From positions 1 to 64,000 of the forward strand of contig JAJFHZ010000040.1 of NCBI GenBank assembly GCA_021775355.1: DNA of 64,000 nucleotides. Reading direction: 5' to 3'. The position numbers and the translations under genes were made by a program. Origin of the DNA: Amylibacter sp. (GTDB lineage Bacteria > Pseudomonadota > Alphaproteobacteria > Rhodobacterales > Rhodobacteraceae). Under the pieces are notes generated by a model, which was given only the letters and a program-made list of their open reading frames with translations, ran no database searches and was not told where the DNA came from. Positions 38,749-48,908 of this stretch are shown here, in pieces. Each line of letters begins with the position of its first letter. Position 1 is the stretch's first letter.

Positions 38749-40080
38749 ATGAAAAAACTTCTTTTAGCAGCCGCAAGCGGCACAATGGCAGGATTTTTGC
38801 TGACCGCAAATTTTACGGGTCCCTTGATTGCGCAGGAAACCGAACAGACAAAATCCACCTATGAACATCTGGATTTGTTTGGCGATGTTTTTGAACGCAT
38901 TAGATCCAGCTATGTTGAAGAGGTGGATGAAGAAAAACTGATCCAAAGTGCAATTAACGGGATGTTGACGTCTTTGGATCCGCATTCCAACTTTATGGCG
39001 GAAGAAGAATTTGACAATATGCGGGTTCAAACACGTGGTGAATTCGGTGGTCTGGGCATAGAGGTAACGCAGGAAAACGGCTTTGTGAAAGTTGTGACCC
39101 CTATTGACGATACACCGGCGGAAAAAGCGGGTATCCAATCGGGTGATTTTATCACGCAGGTTGACGGTGAAGCAATGCTGGGCATGTCACTGAACGATGC
39201 GGTTGATCTAATGCGCGGGCCAATAGGATCGGAAATTGTCCTGACAATCGTACGTGACGGAGTTGATGAGCCGTTTGACGTTACAATCATACGCGACCAA
39301 ATCAAAGTCAAAGCTGCCCGTGTGCGTATTGAAGGTGAGGCCATTGTTATGCGGGTTTCCGGATTTACCGAACAGACCTATGAAAACATGAAAGACGGTA
39401 TTGCCAAGCAAGTTGAAAAGGCCGGTGGCATGAATAAGGTTAGCGGCTTTATCCTTGATTTGCGCAATAATCCGGGCGGGTTGCTGACCCAAGCGGTGTT
39501 GGTGTCCGATGCATTTTTGGAAAAAGGCGAGATTGTTTCAACCCGTGGCCGCAATGCACAAGACAGTGACCGCCGTAACGCCAAACCGGGCGATCTGACA
39601 GAAGGCAAGCCGTTGGTTGTATTGATCAATGGCGGTTCTGCGTCGGCCTCTGAAATTGTAGCGGGTGCGCTGCAGGATCATCACCGTGCAGTGGTAATCG
39701 GTACCAGAAGTTTTGGTAAAGGCTCGGTTCAAACCATTATGCCGCTTCAAAGTGGCTCCGGCATTAAGCTGACAACAGCACGTTACTATACACCGTCCGG
39801 TCGGTCTATTCAGGCGCTGGGCGTGTCCCCGGATATTCTTGTTGAACAACGTTTACCCAAGGAAGAAAGTGAAGAGGAAGCAAAAGATCGTGCACAAAGG
39901 TTCGAGTCTGATTTGCGCGGATCATTGGAAAACGACAGCTTGACCGAAGACCAGAAAAAGCAACTGGAAGAAGAACGTAAAGCACAAGAGGCAACAGCAA
40001 AACTGCGTGATCAGGATTATCAGTTGTCTTATGCTTTGGATGTTCTGAAAGGTCTGACAGTTCTTTCGGAAGCCAACTAA
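38749..40080 (+). CDS. ctpA: Carboxy-terminal processing protease CtpA (S41)
   Basis: 443 aa periplasmic protease with an N-terminal signal sequence. The PDZ domain covers about 95-185 ('[20 protein letters not shown]'). The catalytic dyad is Ser299 ('GGSASASEI') and Lys324 ('SFGKGSVQ'), with Gln328 spaced as in CtpB. A highly charged Glu/Lys-rich segment near 370-420 looks helical. Such proteases trim C-termini of envelope proteins and regulate peptidoglycan hydrolases, which fits its place next to envC. Confidence 0.96.
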   Translation: MKKLLLAAASGTMAGFLLTANFTGPLIAQETEQTKSTYEHLDLFGDVFERIRSSYVEEVDEEKLIQSAINGMLTSLDPHSNFMAEEEFDNMRVQTRGEFGGLGIEVTQENGFVKVVTPIDDTPAEKAGIQSGDFITQVDGEAMLGMSLNDAVDLMRGPIGSEIVLTIVRDGVDEPFDVTIIRDQIKVKAARVRIEGEAIVMRVSGFTEQTYENMKDGIAKQVEKAGGMNKVSGFILDLRNNPGGLLTQAVLVSDAFLEKGEIVSTRGRNAQDSDRRNAKPGDLTEGKPLVVLINGGSASASEIVAGALQDHHRAVVIGTRSFGKGSVQTIMPLQSGSGIKLTTARYYTPSGRSIQALGVSPDILVEQRLPKEESEEEAKDRAQRFESDLRGSLENDSLTEDQKKQLEEERKAQEATAKLRDQDYQLSYALDVLKGLTVLSEAN

Positions 40081-40081
40081 A

Positions 40082-40567
40082 ATGACCGAAGATGAAATCT
40101 TGATTTTGCCGTATCGACCATGCGTTGGCATCATGATCTGTAATCGTGATGGTTGTGTTTTTGCGGGCCAGCGGTTGGATAGCGCAGCTGAGGCTTGGCA
40201 AATGCCACAAGGCGGCGTTGAAAAAGGCGAAGACCCGCAGGATGCGGCATTGCGTGAACTGGAAGAAGAAACCGGTATTCCTGCGAATGCAGTTAATATT
40301 TTGGCTGAAACCGCAGACTGGATTCCGTACGACCTGCCGCATTTTCTTGTCCCGAAACTGTGGAAAGGTCGCTATCGCGGGCAAAAACAAAAATGGTTTT
40401 TGATGCGATTTACTGGCGATGATACGCTGATAAATATCAACACGGATGTGCCGGAATTTGGTTCTTGGGCATGGTTGCCACCGGAAAAGCTGTTAAACCT
40501 GATTGTCCCTTTTAAGCGCAATACATATGAACGGGTTATTCGGGAGTTTCAGGCACAGATATCATGA
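40082..40567 (+). CDS. rppH: RNA pyrophosphohydrolase
   Basis: 161 aa Nudix enzyme that removes pyrophosphate from 5'-triphosphate mRNA ends, triggering decay. The Nudix box spans residues 44-66 ('[20 protein letters not shown]' and on). 'YRPCVGIMI' at the start and 'AGQRLD', 'WQMPQGG' and 'KWFLMRF' are RppH-type signatures. One base separates it from the ctpA stop. It is convergent with glpK. No clear intrinsic terminator lies in the 116-bp gap. Confidence 0.94.
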   Translation: MTEDEILILPYRPCVGIMICNRDGCVFAGQRLDSAAEAWQMPQGGVEKGEDPQDAALRELEEETGIPANAVNILAETADWIPYDLPHFLVPKLWKGRYRGQKQKWFLMRFTGDDTLININTDVPEFGSWAWLPPEKLLNLIVPFKRNTYERVIREFQAQIS

Positions 40568-40683
40568 ATTATGGGGATTGAAGGCTTATAAGCTGTAATA
40601 ATTGGTTCAACTTGGCCCTTTTTTGTTTGACCCTTCAGTAGCTTCCATCTGACATCCGATTGTCATGGTCATTAAAAGAAAGC

Positions 40684-42156
40684 CTAGTGTCTTTGTGATA
40701 ATGTTCTTTGAACCGCGTCCAACCATTGATTATAATCTCGTTGTCTACTTTTATCATCCAAGGATGGTATAAAGCGTTTTTCAAGCTGCCATGTGTTTTT
40801 AAACTCATCGGGCTTAGGATAAAGGCCAATAGCCAACCCTGCCAGATAGGCGGCCCCTTTTGCTGTTGTTTCGGTCACTTCGGGTCGATCAACAGGTGCG
40901 TTTAACTGATCCGCAAGATACTGCATTGTCCAATCACTGGACGCCATGCCGCCGTCGACGCGCAGCACGGTATCGGTATCCCGATCCCAGTCTTTGCGCA
41001 TGGCCTCCAGTAAATCGCGGGTTTGAAAGGCCACGCTTTGCAATGCGGCTTTGGCAAATTCTTTGGGGCCTGAATTGCGCGTCAGCCCATAGACAGCCCC
41101 TCTGCAATCTGCATCCCAATAAGGTGCGCCAAGACCTGTAAAAGCAGGCACGATAACAACCGATTGTTCAGGGTCGGCAGTTTCTGCCAAACCTTGGGTT
41201 TGTTGGGCGTCATCGATAATACCAAGCCCGTCACGCAACCATTGCACAACGGCCCCTGCTATAAAGATCGAACCTTCCAGTGCGTAAGTCGGCTGGCCAT
41301 TCAGTTGATAGGCGATCGTTGTCAGCAATCGGTTGTTCGATTGTACTGCCTGTGCGCCGGTGTTTAGCAGGGCAAAACAGCCGGTGCCATAGGTCGATTT
41401 CATCATGCCGACTTCAAAACAGGCTTGTCCAACAGTTGCCGCTTGTTGATCGCCCGCAACACCCCTGATGGGAATGGGCTTGCCGAAAATATCCGCCTGT
41501 GTTTCGCCAAAATCGTCTGCGCTATCCTTAACCTTTGGCAGCATGTTTGCGGGAATGTCAAACAGAGCCAAAAGGTCATCGTCCCAAACACCGTCATGAA
41601 TATTATAAATCATTGTACGTGATGCGTTTGTGGCGTCGGTCGCATGCACCTGCCCACCTGTCAGGCGCCATATCAAAAAACAATCAATTGTGCCGCACAA
41701 CAGATCGCCCGCATTGGCGCGGTCTCGTACCCCTGCTACATTATCCATTATCCAATTGATCTTTGTCGCGGTAAAATAGGGATCCAGCAACAGGCCGGTT
41801 TTTTGCGTGACCATGGGTTCATGACCGTTTGCTTTCAGGCCCGCGCAATATTCAGAGGTGCGCCTGTCTTGCCAAACGATCGCGTTGTAAACAGGCTTGC
41901 CCGTGGTCTTATCCCAAATCACCAATGTTTCGCGCTGATTGGTGATACCGATTGCACGTGCGTCTTTTGTCAGTGCCTGCTTGCAGGTTTCCACCGTAGT
42001 TTGCCAAATCTCTTCGGGGTCGTGTTCAACCCAGCCGGCTTTTGGAAAAATCTGGCGAAATTCTTTTTGGCCGGTGGAAATGGGCCTAAGGTCGCTATCA
42101 AACAAAATCGCCCGACTTGATGTCGTTCCTTGGTCTATGGCTAAAATATAACTCAT
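40684..42156 (-). CDS. glpK: Glycerol kinase
   Basis: 490 aa FGGY-family kinase making glycerol-3-phosphate. '[15 protein letters not shown]' is the N-terminal phosphate loop. '[14 protein letters not shown]' and '[12 protein letters not shown]' follow, and '[19 protein letters not shown]' is the second signature. The ATG at 42156 overlaps the glpD stop by four bases, so glpD-glpK are coupled. The open frame to 42264 lies within glpD and is not used. No glycerol transporter is adjacent. Confidence 0.97.
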   Translation of the reverse strand: MSYILAIDQGTTSSRAILFDSDLRPISTGQKEFRQIFPKAGWVEHDPEEIWQTTVETCKQALTKDARAIGITNQRETLVIWDKTTGKPVYNAIVWQDRRTSEYCAGLKANGHEPMVTQKTGLLLDPYFTATKINWIMDNVAGVRDRANAGDLLCGTIDCFLIWRLTGGQVHATDATNASRTMIYNIHDGVWDDDLLALFDIPANMLPKVKDSADDFGETQADIFGKPIPIRGVAGDQQAATVGQACFEVGMMKSTYGTGCFALLNTGAQAVQSNNRLLTTIAYQLNGQPTYALEGSIFIAGAVVQWLRDGLGIIDDAQQTQGLAETADPEQSVVIVPAFTGLGAPYWDADCRGAVYGLTRNSGPKEFAKAALQSVAFQTRDLLEAMRKDWDRDTDTVLRVDGGMASSDWTMQYLADQLNAPVDRPEVTETTAKGAAYLAGLAIGLYPKPDEFKNTWQLEKRFIPSLDDKSRQRDYNQWLDAVQRTLSQRH

Positions 42157-43646
42157 GGCATTGCCTTTTTCATCCACGCATCCAACGCGGCAATCTGTTT
42201 CTGGGTCATTCGCAATCCCAGTTTTGATCTGCGCCAAACGACATCTTCTGCGATTTTGGCCCATTCATGTTCCATTAACCAGTAAACTTCAACTTCCGTC
42301 AAACCCGCACCAAAATTCTTGCCCATTTGTTTGGCGGATGTCATGCCTTTCAACATTTCACTGGCTTTTGTGCCATATGCTTTGAACATACGGCGCACTT
42401 GGGCCTCATCCAGAAACGGGAAATCCCAACGGAACTGTGCGATCAGTTCGTCTTTTTGATGGAATGCAAAATCGCCACCCGGCAGATGGGCGTGATGTGT
42501 CCATGGCTTGTTGATCATGCGGGTAAAAGGTGCAAGTTCCGCGACCACCTCTTCCGACAGTTTACGGTATGTGGTAATTTTACCGCCAAAGATGTTGATC
42601 AGTGGACTGTCATCGATTTGGCGCACCTTAATCTCATAATCGCGAGAGGCGGATTTTGCGTCACCGCCTTCGGTATCATGTAAAGGGCGAACGCCGGCAT
42701 AAGTCCAAACAATATCGTCGGTTGTGATGTTCTGTTTGAAATTCTTGGAAATCACATCACACAGGTAAGCTGCTTCTTCGGGGCTGCATTGTGGGTTTGT
42801 CGGATCGCCTTCGTGGTCGGTATCTGTGGTGCCGATTAGGGTAAAGTCATTTTCATAAGGAATGGTGAACACCAGACGGCCATCGTCGATCTGAAAGAAA
42901 TAGGCGCGATCATGGTCGTATAATTTCGAGACAACGATGTGCGAGCCACGCACAAGGCGGATGTTTTCAGGCGTGTCTGTTTTCAGACGATCCTCGATAA
43001 TGGTTTTTACCCAAGGCCCGCCGGCATTGATTAAAACCCGTGCCTGAACACGCTTGGTTTTGTTTGTATTCAAATCTTTCAAATTGGCAATCCATTGCCC
43101 GTCTTTGGGTTTTGCGGAAACGAACCGGGTACGGACCAAAATGTTTGCACCGCGGTCCGCTGCATCACGCGCGTTCAGCACCACAAGGCGGGCATCGTCT
43201 ACTGCGCAATCCGAGTATTCAAAACCGATTTTAATGTCGTCCACCAAAGGATCACCTAACGGGCCTTTATCCAGATGTACGGTCTTGGTCGGAGGCAGCA
43301 ATTTACGACCGCCGATATAGTCATAAATAAACAGGCCAGTACGTAGCATCAATTTGGGGCGCATACCCTTAAGATGTGGAATAATAAACCGCATCGGCCA
43401 TGAAATATGCGGCATGTTACGCAGCAGAACTTCGCGTTCAATCAGGGCCTTTTTGACCAAACCAAACTCGTAATATTCCAGATAACGCAAACCACCGTGG
43501 AATAACTTGGTTGAGGACGATGATGTTTCACCCGCCAAATCGCCCTGTTCGACCAAAGCAACCTTCAACCCACGACCGACCGCATCGCGTGCAATACCGC
43601 AGCCGTTTACGCCGCCGCCTATTACCAAAACATCATACTGATCCAT
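42153..43646 (-). CDS. glpD: Aerobic glycerol-3-phosphate dehydrogenase
   Basis: 497 aa membrane-associated flavoprotein passing electrons from glycerol-3-phosphate to ubiquinone. The FAD-binding motif is '[20 protein letters not shown]'. '[18 protein letters not shown]' is the family signature, and '[15 protein letters not shown]' closes the FAD domain. The C-terminal domain ends near '[12 protein letters not shown]'. It is the first gene of the operon. An inverted repeat (43697-43715) about 50 bp upstream is a candidate operator. Confidence 0.97.
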   Translation of the reverse strand: MDQYDVLVIGGGVNGCGIARDAVGRGLKVALVEQGDLAGETSSSSTKLFHGGLRYLEYYEFGLVKKALIEREVLLRNMPHISWPMRFIIPHLKGMRPKLMLRTGLFIYDYIGGRKLLPPTKTVHLDKGPLGDPLVDDIKIGFEYSDCAVDDARLVVLNARDAADRGANILVRTRFVSAKPKDGQWIANLKDLNTNKTKRVQARVLINAGGPWVKTIIEDRLKTDTPENIRLVRGSHIVVSKLYDHDRAYFFQIDDGRLVFTIPYENDFTLIGTTDTDHEGDPTNPQCSPEEAAYLCDVISKNFKQNITTDDIVWTYAGVRPLHDTEGGDAKSASRDYEIKVRQIDDSPLINIFGGKITTYRKLSEEVVAELAPFTRMINKPWTHHAHLPGGDFAFHQKDELIAQFRWDFPFLDEAQVRRMFKAYGTKASEMLKGMTSAKQMGKNFGAGLTEVEVYWLMEHEWAKIAEDVVWRRSKLGLRMTQKQIAALDAWMKKAMP

Positions 43647-43696
43647 AACGGTAATCTTTTCTTTCGCTGTTCGGCGTAAACCTAAACCTGCCTTTG

Positions 43697-43715
43697 GAAA
43701 CAGTCACCCTGTTTC
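43697..43715. promoter_or_regulatory. Inverted repeat in the glpD/adh divergent promoter region
   Basis: GAAACAG-TCACC-CTGTTTC, perfect 7-bp arms with a 5-bp spacer, 50 bp upstream of glpD and 66 bp upstream of the dehydrogenase gene. It has the form of a dimeric repressor site, but it does not match the E. coli GlpR consensus I know. Confidence 0.4.
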
Positions 43716-43781
43716 TTTCTATTCGCTTGATTTTGACGTGATGTTCCAACATTGTAACCCAAAATTGATCGGAGGAAGATT

Positions 43782-44894
43782 ATGCGAACACGTGCTGCTG
43801 TTGCCCTAGAGGCTGGAAAACCACTTGAAATTATGGAGGTGAACCTTGAAGGTCCCAAAGCGGGTGAGGTTCTGGTAGAGATTAAAGCCACAGGAATTTG
43901 CCACACGGATGAATTTACCCGTTCGGGTGCTGATCCCGAAGGGCTGTTTCCCGCGATTCTTGGCCATGAAGGTGCGGGCGTTGTCGTTGAATGCGGCCCG
44001 GGTGTGAAAGACTTGAAAGTCGGCGATCATGTGATCCCTTTGTACACGCCGGAATGCCGTGAATGCGATTATTGTCTGAACCCGAAAACCAACCTATGTC
44101 AATCCATTCGCAGCACGCAAGGTCAGGGTTTGATGCCTGATGGCACTAGTCGTTTTTCCATGCTCGATGGAACGCCGATCCTGCATTACATGGGCTGTTC
44201 AACATTCGCCAATCACACGGTTCTGCCCGAAATTGCTTTGGCGAAAGTACGCAAAGACGCGCCATTTGATAAAATCTGTTACATCGGTTGCGGCGTGACC
44301 ACAGGCATAGGTGCTGTGATCAACACGGCCAAGGTTGAAATCGGATCAACCGCAATTGTATTCGGTTTGGGTGGTATCGGGTTGAATGTGGTACAGGGCC
44401 TGCGTTTGGCAGGGGCCGATCAAATTGTTGGCGTTGATCTGAACGACGGCAAGGTGGAAATGGCAACACGGTTCGGCATGACAGACTTTGTGAACCCGTC
44501 CAAAGTTGATGGTGATCTTGTTAGCCACCTGGTTGATCTGACTGGTGGCGGTGGTGATTACACGTTTGATGCAACAGGTAATGTTGGTGTGATGCGTACA
44601 GCACTTGAGGCGGCCCACAAAGGTTGGGGCGAAAGCGTGATCATCGGTGTGGCCCCTGCGGGTGCCGAAATAAGTACGCGACCATTTCAACTGGTCACGG
44701 GTCGGGTTTGGCGGGGTACTGCATTCGGTGGTGCGCGTGGGCGCACAGATGTGCCGAAAATCGTTGACTGGTACATGGACGGCAAGATTGAGATTGATCC
44801 GATGATCACCCATAAAATGCCACTGGAAGATATCAACAAAGGCTTTGATCTGATGCACGAAGGCAAATCCATTCGTGCAGTTGTGGAGTTTTAA
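43782..44894 (+). CDS. adhI: S-(hydroxymethyl)glutathione dehydrogenase (class III alcohol dehydrogenase)
   Basis: 370 aa zinc enzyme of glutathione-dependent formaldehyde oxidation. Catalytic zinc ligands: Cys40 ('GICHTDEF'), His in 'LGHEGAGVV' and Cys in 'YIGCGVTTGIG'. The structural zinc cysteines sit in 'PECRECDYCLNPKTNLC'. 'VFGLGGIGLNVVQG' binds NAD. 'QGQGLMPDGTSRFS' is the class III substrate loop. GGAGGAAG precedes the ATG. The usual partner, S-formylglutathione hydrolase, is not adjacent; a GNAT gene follows. Confidence 0.96.
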   Translation: MRTRAAVALEAGKPLEIMEVNLEGPKAGEVLVEIKATGICHTDEFTRSGADPEGLFPAILGHEGAGVVVECGPGVKDLKVGDHVIPLYTPECRECDYCLNPKTNLCQSIRSTQGQGLMPDGTSRFSMLDGTPILHYMGCSTFANHTVLPEIALAKVRKDAPFDKICYIGCGVTTGIGAVINTAKVEIGSTAIVFGLGGIGLNVVQGLRLAGADQIVGVDLNDGKVEMATRFGMTDFVNPSKVDGDLVSHLVDLTGGGGDYTFDATGNVGVMRTALEAAHKGWGESVIIGVAPAGAEISTRPFQLVTGRVWRGTAFGGARGRTDVPKIVDWYMDGKIEIDPMITHKMPLEDINKGFDLMHEGKSIRAVVEF

Positions 44895-44902
44895 GATAAC
44901 CT

Positions 44903-45391
44903 TTGGACACAATTATCCGAAAATCTGAAAAAAAGGATCGCGCAGCTATCTGGGCGATCCTGAAACCGATATTCCGTACTGGTGAAACCTATGCGGTTGA
45001 TGCAGATATTTCTAAAGTGGATGCGTTGGTATTCTGGTGCGATGGTAACCACGTAGCTTTTGTAGCCGAATTGGCGGGCCGCATTTTAGGCACCTATTAC
45101 ATTTGCCCCAATCAGGGCGGCAATGGTGGGCATATCTGCAATTGCGGGTTTGCAACACATGATGCCGCGCAGGGCAAAGGTATTGCGCGTGCCATGCTGG
45201 AACATAGCCTAAGTGCTGCAACTGATATGGGGTTTCGGGCCATGCAATTCAACTTTGTTTTAGCCTCAAATACCCGTGCTGTGAAGATTTGGGAAAGATA
45301 CGGGTTTGCGGTTATTGGCCAAATACCTGACGCTTTCAATCATCCGAAAGATGGTTATGTGGATGCTTTGGTAATGCACAAAAGGTTGTAA
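44903..45391 (+). CDS. GNAT-family N-acetyltransferase (TTG start)
   Basis: 162 aa. The acetyl-CoA loop is 'ATHDAAQGKGIARAMLEHSL', the Gln/Gly pattern of GNAT motif A. 'NTRAVKIWERYGFAVIG' is motif B. The substrate is unknown. The start is TTG at 44903, 8 bp after the dehydrogenase stop, with 'AAGATAACC' upstream, so it is in the same operon. The closest look is to the acetyltransferases with 'YICPNQGGNGGHICNCGF', a conserved Cys-containing loop. Confidence 0.88.
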   Translation: MDTIIRKSEKKDRAAIWAILKPIFRTGETYAVDADISKVDALVFWCDGNHVAFVAELAGRILGTYYICPNQGGNGGHICNCGFATHDAAQGKGIARAMLEHSLSAATDMGFRAMQFNFVLASNTRAVKIWERYGFAVIGQIPDAFNHPKDGYVDALVMHKRL

Positions 45392-45459
45392 AGATAAGTG
45401 TTTTGTGCGCCTGTGCGCCGATGTATGGTTGCTGAAATACGAAGACGTAAGGGATATGA

Positions 45460-46893
45460 ATGGAGCATTATGATTTAATCGTTATCGGCAGCGGGCCTGC
45501 AGGGCGCGCCGCCGCGATACAAGCTGCCAAGTTGCAACGCCGTGTTATGGTCATTGAACGTAATCCACGTATGGGCGGCGTTTCGGTGCATACAGGAACC
45601 ATTCCGTCAAAAACGTTGCGCGAAACTGTGCTGAACTTGTCCGGTTGGCGGGAACGCAGTTTTTATGGCCGCTCTTATCGCGCCAGACAAGAGATTAAGG
45701 CCAGTGATTTAAAAGAGCGTTTGCACAAAACGCTGGATCATGAAGTGGATATTATGGAGCATCAATTTGTCCGTAATCACGTAGAAAGCATGACAGGGGA
45801 TGCACGGTTTGTTGGCTTGAACGAAATAGCGGTTGACGTTGCCGGCGATGAAAACTGCCACCTGACTGCCGACAAGTTTTTGATTGCAACAGGCACCCAC
45901 ACATATCGCCCCGATTACATCCCCTTCAACAAGACAACCATTGTTGACGGTGATGATTTACTGGAACTGGAAAATATCCCGCGCAGTCTGATCGTGATCG
46001 GCGCGGGCGTGATCGGGGTTGAATATGCAACCATGTTCAGCGCACTGGATGTGCGGGTTACATTGGTGGAGCCGCGTCCGACATTTCTGGACTTTATCGA
46101 CAAAACACTGATCGCAGAATTCACCCAGCAAATACGCACCAATGGTGTTGATATACGTTTGGGCTCTGCAGTTGAAAAAGTAGAAGACAAGGGCGGATTT
46201 GTGGAAATTTCCATGGCGAATGGTCGTCATGTGCGTGCTGAAATGCTGCTGTTTGCTGCGGGGCGTATGGGCAGTACGCAAAGTTTGAATTTGGATGCTG
46301 TCGGGTTGAAAACGGATAGTCGCGGCCGATTTGACGTGAACCGTAAAACCTATCAAACAGATGTTCCGCATATCTATGCGGCGGGTGATGTGATTGGCCA
46401 TCCAAGCCTTGCATCCACGTCATTGCAGCAGGGGCGGATTGCGGCGTGCCATGCGCTGGAAACGCCGACATTACCCGAAAGCCCGTGGTTTCCTTATGGG
46501 GTTTATTCCGTACCGGAAATGTCCACCGTCGGCATGTCTGAGGAAGAGGTGAATGAACTTGGCATACCTTATGAAGTGGGTGTTGCGCGGTTTTCAGAAA
46601 CTTCGCGCGGGCATATCATGGGGTTGGACCGCGGTATGCTAAAAATGCTGGTATCCCTGAAGACACGACGTTTGCTGGGGGTGCAAATTGTCGGTGAAGG
46701 TGCAACAGAACTGATCCACATTGCGCAGGCGGTTTTGAACCTGAAGGGGACGGTAGATTACTTTGTGGAAAATACGTTCAACTACCCGACTTTAGCTGAA
46801 GCTTATAAGGTGGCGGGACTGGACGCGTTTAACAGGATGCCTATCCCCGAAGAGTTCAAGGTCAAGCCGAAGGCCGCTAAAAGCAATAAATGA
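45460..46893 (+). CDS. sthA: Soluble pyridine nucleotide transhydrogenase
   Basis: 477 aa flavoprotein interconverting NADPH and NADH. '[20 protein letters not shown]' binds FAD. In place of the redox disulfide of lipoamide dehydrogenases it reads '[17 protein letters not shown]': both cysteines are replaced, as is typical of SthA. '[19 protein letters not shown]' binds the nicotinamide nucleotide. It starts a four-gene operon with yaiI-like, HAD and ocd genes. Confidence 0.95.
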   Translation: MEHYDLIVIGSGPAGRAAAIQAAKLQRRVMVIERNPRMGGVSVHTGTIPSKTLRETVLNLSGWRERSFYGRSYRARQEIKASDLKERLHKTLDHEVDIMEHQFVRNHVESMTGDARFVGLNEIAVDVAGDENCHLTADKFLIATGTHTYRPDYIPFNKTTIVDGDDLLELENIPRSLIVIGAGVIGVEYATMFSALDVRVTLVEPRPTFLDFIDKTLIAEFTQQIRTNGVDIRLGSAVEKVEDKGGFVEISMANGRHVRAEMLLFAAGRMGSTQSLNLDAVGLKTDSRGRFDVNRKTYQTDVPHIYAAGDVIGHPSLASTSLQQGRIAACHALETPTLPESPWFPYGVYSVPEMSTVGMSEEEVNELGIPYEVGVARFSETSRGHIMGLDRGMLKMLVSLKTRRLLGVQIVGEGATELIHIAQAVLNLKGTVDYFVENTFNYPTLAEAYKVAGLDAFNRMPIPEEFKVKPKAAKSNK

Positions 46894-47351
46894 CCCGTAT
46901 ATTCGTAGATGCTGATGCTTGTCCCGTTAAGGATGAAACCGTTCGTGTGGCCGAACGTCACGGTGTGAATGTGTTTATTGTGTCAAACGGCGGCTTGCGG
47001 CCCAATCCGCATCCTTTGGTCGAAAACGTGATTGTGCCGGACGGCCCTGATGTGGCTGATATGTGGATTGCAGAGCGTGCAGGTTTGGGTGACGTGGTCG
47101 TAACGGCCGATATTCCGTTGGCCGCAAAATGTATTGAAGCTGACGCGCAAGTGATCCAGCATAACGGTGAGGTTTTTACCAAAGCTAACATCGGTAATCG
47201 GTTAGCCACCCGCGATTTAATGGCGGACTTGCGCGCGGCTGATCCGTTTCGGCAGGGTGGCGGAAAACCATTTTCGAAAGCGGATAAATCGCGATTTTTG
47301 GATATACTGGAGCGAGAGATGCAAGTTGCTATAAGAAAGCCTAGCAAGTGA
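46890..47351 (+). CDS. YaiI/YqxD family protein (DUF188)
   Basis: 153 aa. '[20 protein letters not shown]' and '[15 protein letters not shown]' with conserved Asp residues suggest a PIN-like metal-dependent nuclease fold; biochemical role unproven. '[16 protein letters not shown]' is the family C-terminal signature. It overlaps sthA by four bases and the HAD gene by four, hence coupled translation. No link between the functions of these neighbours is known. Confidence 0.9.
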   Translation: MTRIFVDADACPVKDETVRVAERHGVNVFIVSNGGLRPNPHPLVENVIVPDGPDVADMWIAERAGLGDVVVTADIPLAAKCIEADAQVIQHNGEVFTKANIGNRLATRDLMADLRAADPFRQGGGKPFSKADKSRFLDILEREMQVAIRKPSK

Positions 47352-47974
47352 CTGAAATAAAAGCAGTAATCTTTGATATTGGTAATGTTTTGATCGAATG
47401 GCAGCCGGAACGGTTTTATGATACTAAAATTGGCACCGAGAAACGCAAAAAAATGTTTGAAAGCGTTGACTTACACGGCATGAATGATGTGATAGACAGT
47501 GGTGGACCGTTTCAAAAAACCATTTACGCATGCGCTGAAAAATACCCGGAATTTCGCACGGAAATCCGTATGTGGCATGATCATTGGATTGAAATGGCAG
47601 CACCTGCGATTGATCTGTCATGGGCCAGCTTGTGGGCGTTACAAGCTAAAGATATTCCCGTTTTTGCCCTGTCCAATTTTGGCATCGACAGCTTTGCATA
47701 TGCAAAAACGAAATACCCCGAACTGGATGCTTTTGACCAACGTTATATCTCTGGGCATATGGGCGTGATCAAGCCCGCAAAACAGATTTATCAATTGCTG
47801 GAAGATGATTGTGGGTTGGCGCCTGAAGCTTTGCTATTTACCGATGACCGCTCTGAAAACATTGACGCGGCCAGTAATCGGGGGTGGAATACCCATCTGT
47901 TTGAAGGACCTGAAGGGTGGGTCGATTGTTTGATTGATCATGGGTTGTTGGAACGTTCGGATTTAGGGAGATAA
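47348..47974 (+). CDS. HAD-superfamily hydrolase (IA type)
   Basis: 208 aa. Motif I '[15 protein letters not shown]' has the two nucleophile-region aspartate positions as Asp and Asn-x variant, typical of the 'DIGNVL' subgroup. Motif II is '[10 protein letters not shown]', motif III '[10 protein letters not shown]' and motif IV 'FTDDRSENI'. The helical cap is short. Likely a phosphatase of small molecules. It starts with GTG inside the yaiI-like gene and is followed after 4 bp by the ocd gene. Confidence 0.88.
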   Translation: MTEIKAVIFDIGNVLIEWQPERFYDTKIGTEKRKKMFESVDLHGMNDVIDSGGPFQKTIYACAEKYPEFRTEIRMWHDHWIEMAAPAIDLSWASLWALQAKDIPVFALSNFGIDSFAYAKTKYPELDAFDQRYISGHMGVIKPAKQIYQLLEDDCGLAPEALLFTDDRSENIDAASNRGWNTHLFEGPEGWVDCLIDHGLLERSDLGR

Positions 47975-47978
47975 GTAA

Positions 47979-48908
47979 ATGACAGTACCTTTCATCGGAT
48001 TTGACGAGATGGACAAGATCCTGAAATGGGGTGATGTTACGCAAGCAATGCTTGCCGGTCACCGTTTGCCGAAAGCCAGCCTTTCAGATGGGCTTGCTTA
48101 TCGGGGGGACGATACGCTGTTATCCAGATCTGCCTGGATTGACGGGTTGGGGGTGCTGGTGAAAAGCGCCACGATTGTCCCTGCAAACACAGCAAAAGAC
48201 ATACCGATGGTTAATGGCGGGGTGATGCTTTTTGATGATGAAACCGGGCAGTTGGAAGCTTTGGTTGATTTTCATCTGGTGACGAAATGGAAAACTGCCG
48301 GTGACAGTTTGCTGGGCGCAAAACTGTTGGCGCGCCCTGACAGCAAGGATATTTTGATTGTCGGTGCGGGCACGGTTTCGCGCAATATGGTATCGGCTTA
48401 TGCCAGTGTTTTTCCGGATGCGCGTTTCACGGTTTGGAATCGCAGCCCGGAAAATGCACGAAACATGGCGGCAGAATTGTCTGATAGTTTTGAGATTTCA
48501 CAGGTTGATGATCTGGAAGCGGCGGTGAAATGTGCTGATATTATCACTTGTGCCACGATGTCGAGCACGCCCGTGATTGATGGCGCATGGTTGCAAGAGG
48601 GCCAGCATTTAAACCTGATCGGGGCGTATCGGCCCGATATGCGCGAAGTCAATGATTTGGCTTTGCAAAGGGCGCGTATTTTTGTGGATAGCCGTGAGAC
48701 AACAATCAATCATATCGGTGAATTAATGCTGCCGATTGCAAGCGGCGCGATTTCAAAAAGCGATGTGATCGCGGATTATTATGATATTGCGACGGGCACA
48801 TTTTCCAGAACGAATGATGCAGAAATTACCGTGTTTAAAAACGGTGGCGGGGCACATCTGGATTTGATGACGGCTAAGCTGATTTTGCAAAAATGGCGTG
48901 AGACTTAA
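47979..48908 (+). CDS. Ornithine cyclodeaminase / mu-crystallin family protein
   Basis: 309 aa NAD(P)-binding enzyme. 'ILIVGAGTVSRNMVSAYASV' is the Rossmann loop, preceded by 'GGVMLFDDETGQLEALVD' and 'TKWKTAGDSLLGAKLL', where the Lys/Arg substrate residues sit. 'ITCATMSSTPVIDGAW' is typical. The family includes ornithine cyclodeaminase, alanine dehydrogenase and ketimine reductases; the substrate is undecided. It is last in the sthA operon, and its TAA shares bases with the hemY stop. Confidence 0.87.
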   Translation: MTVPFIGFDEMDKILKWGDVTQAMLAGHRLPKASLSDGLAYRGDDTLLSRSAWIDGLGVLVKSATIVPANTAKDIPMVNGGVMLFDDETGQLEALVDFHLVTKWKTAGDSLLGAKLLARPDSKDILIVGAGTVSRNMVSAYASVFPDARFTVWNRSPENARNMAAELSDSFEISQVDDLEAAVKCADIITCATMSSTPVIDGAWLQEGQHLNLIGAYRPDMREVNDLALQRARIFVDSRETTINHIGELMLPIASGAISKSDVIADYYDIATGTFSRTNDAEITVFKNGGGAHLDLMTAKLILQKWRET

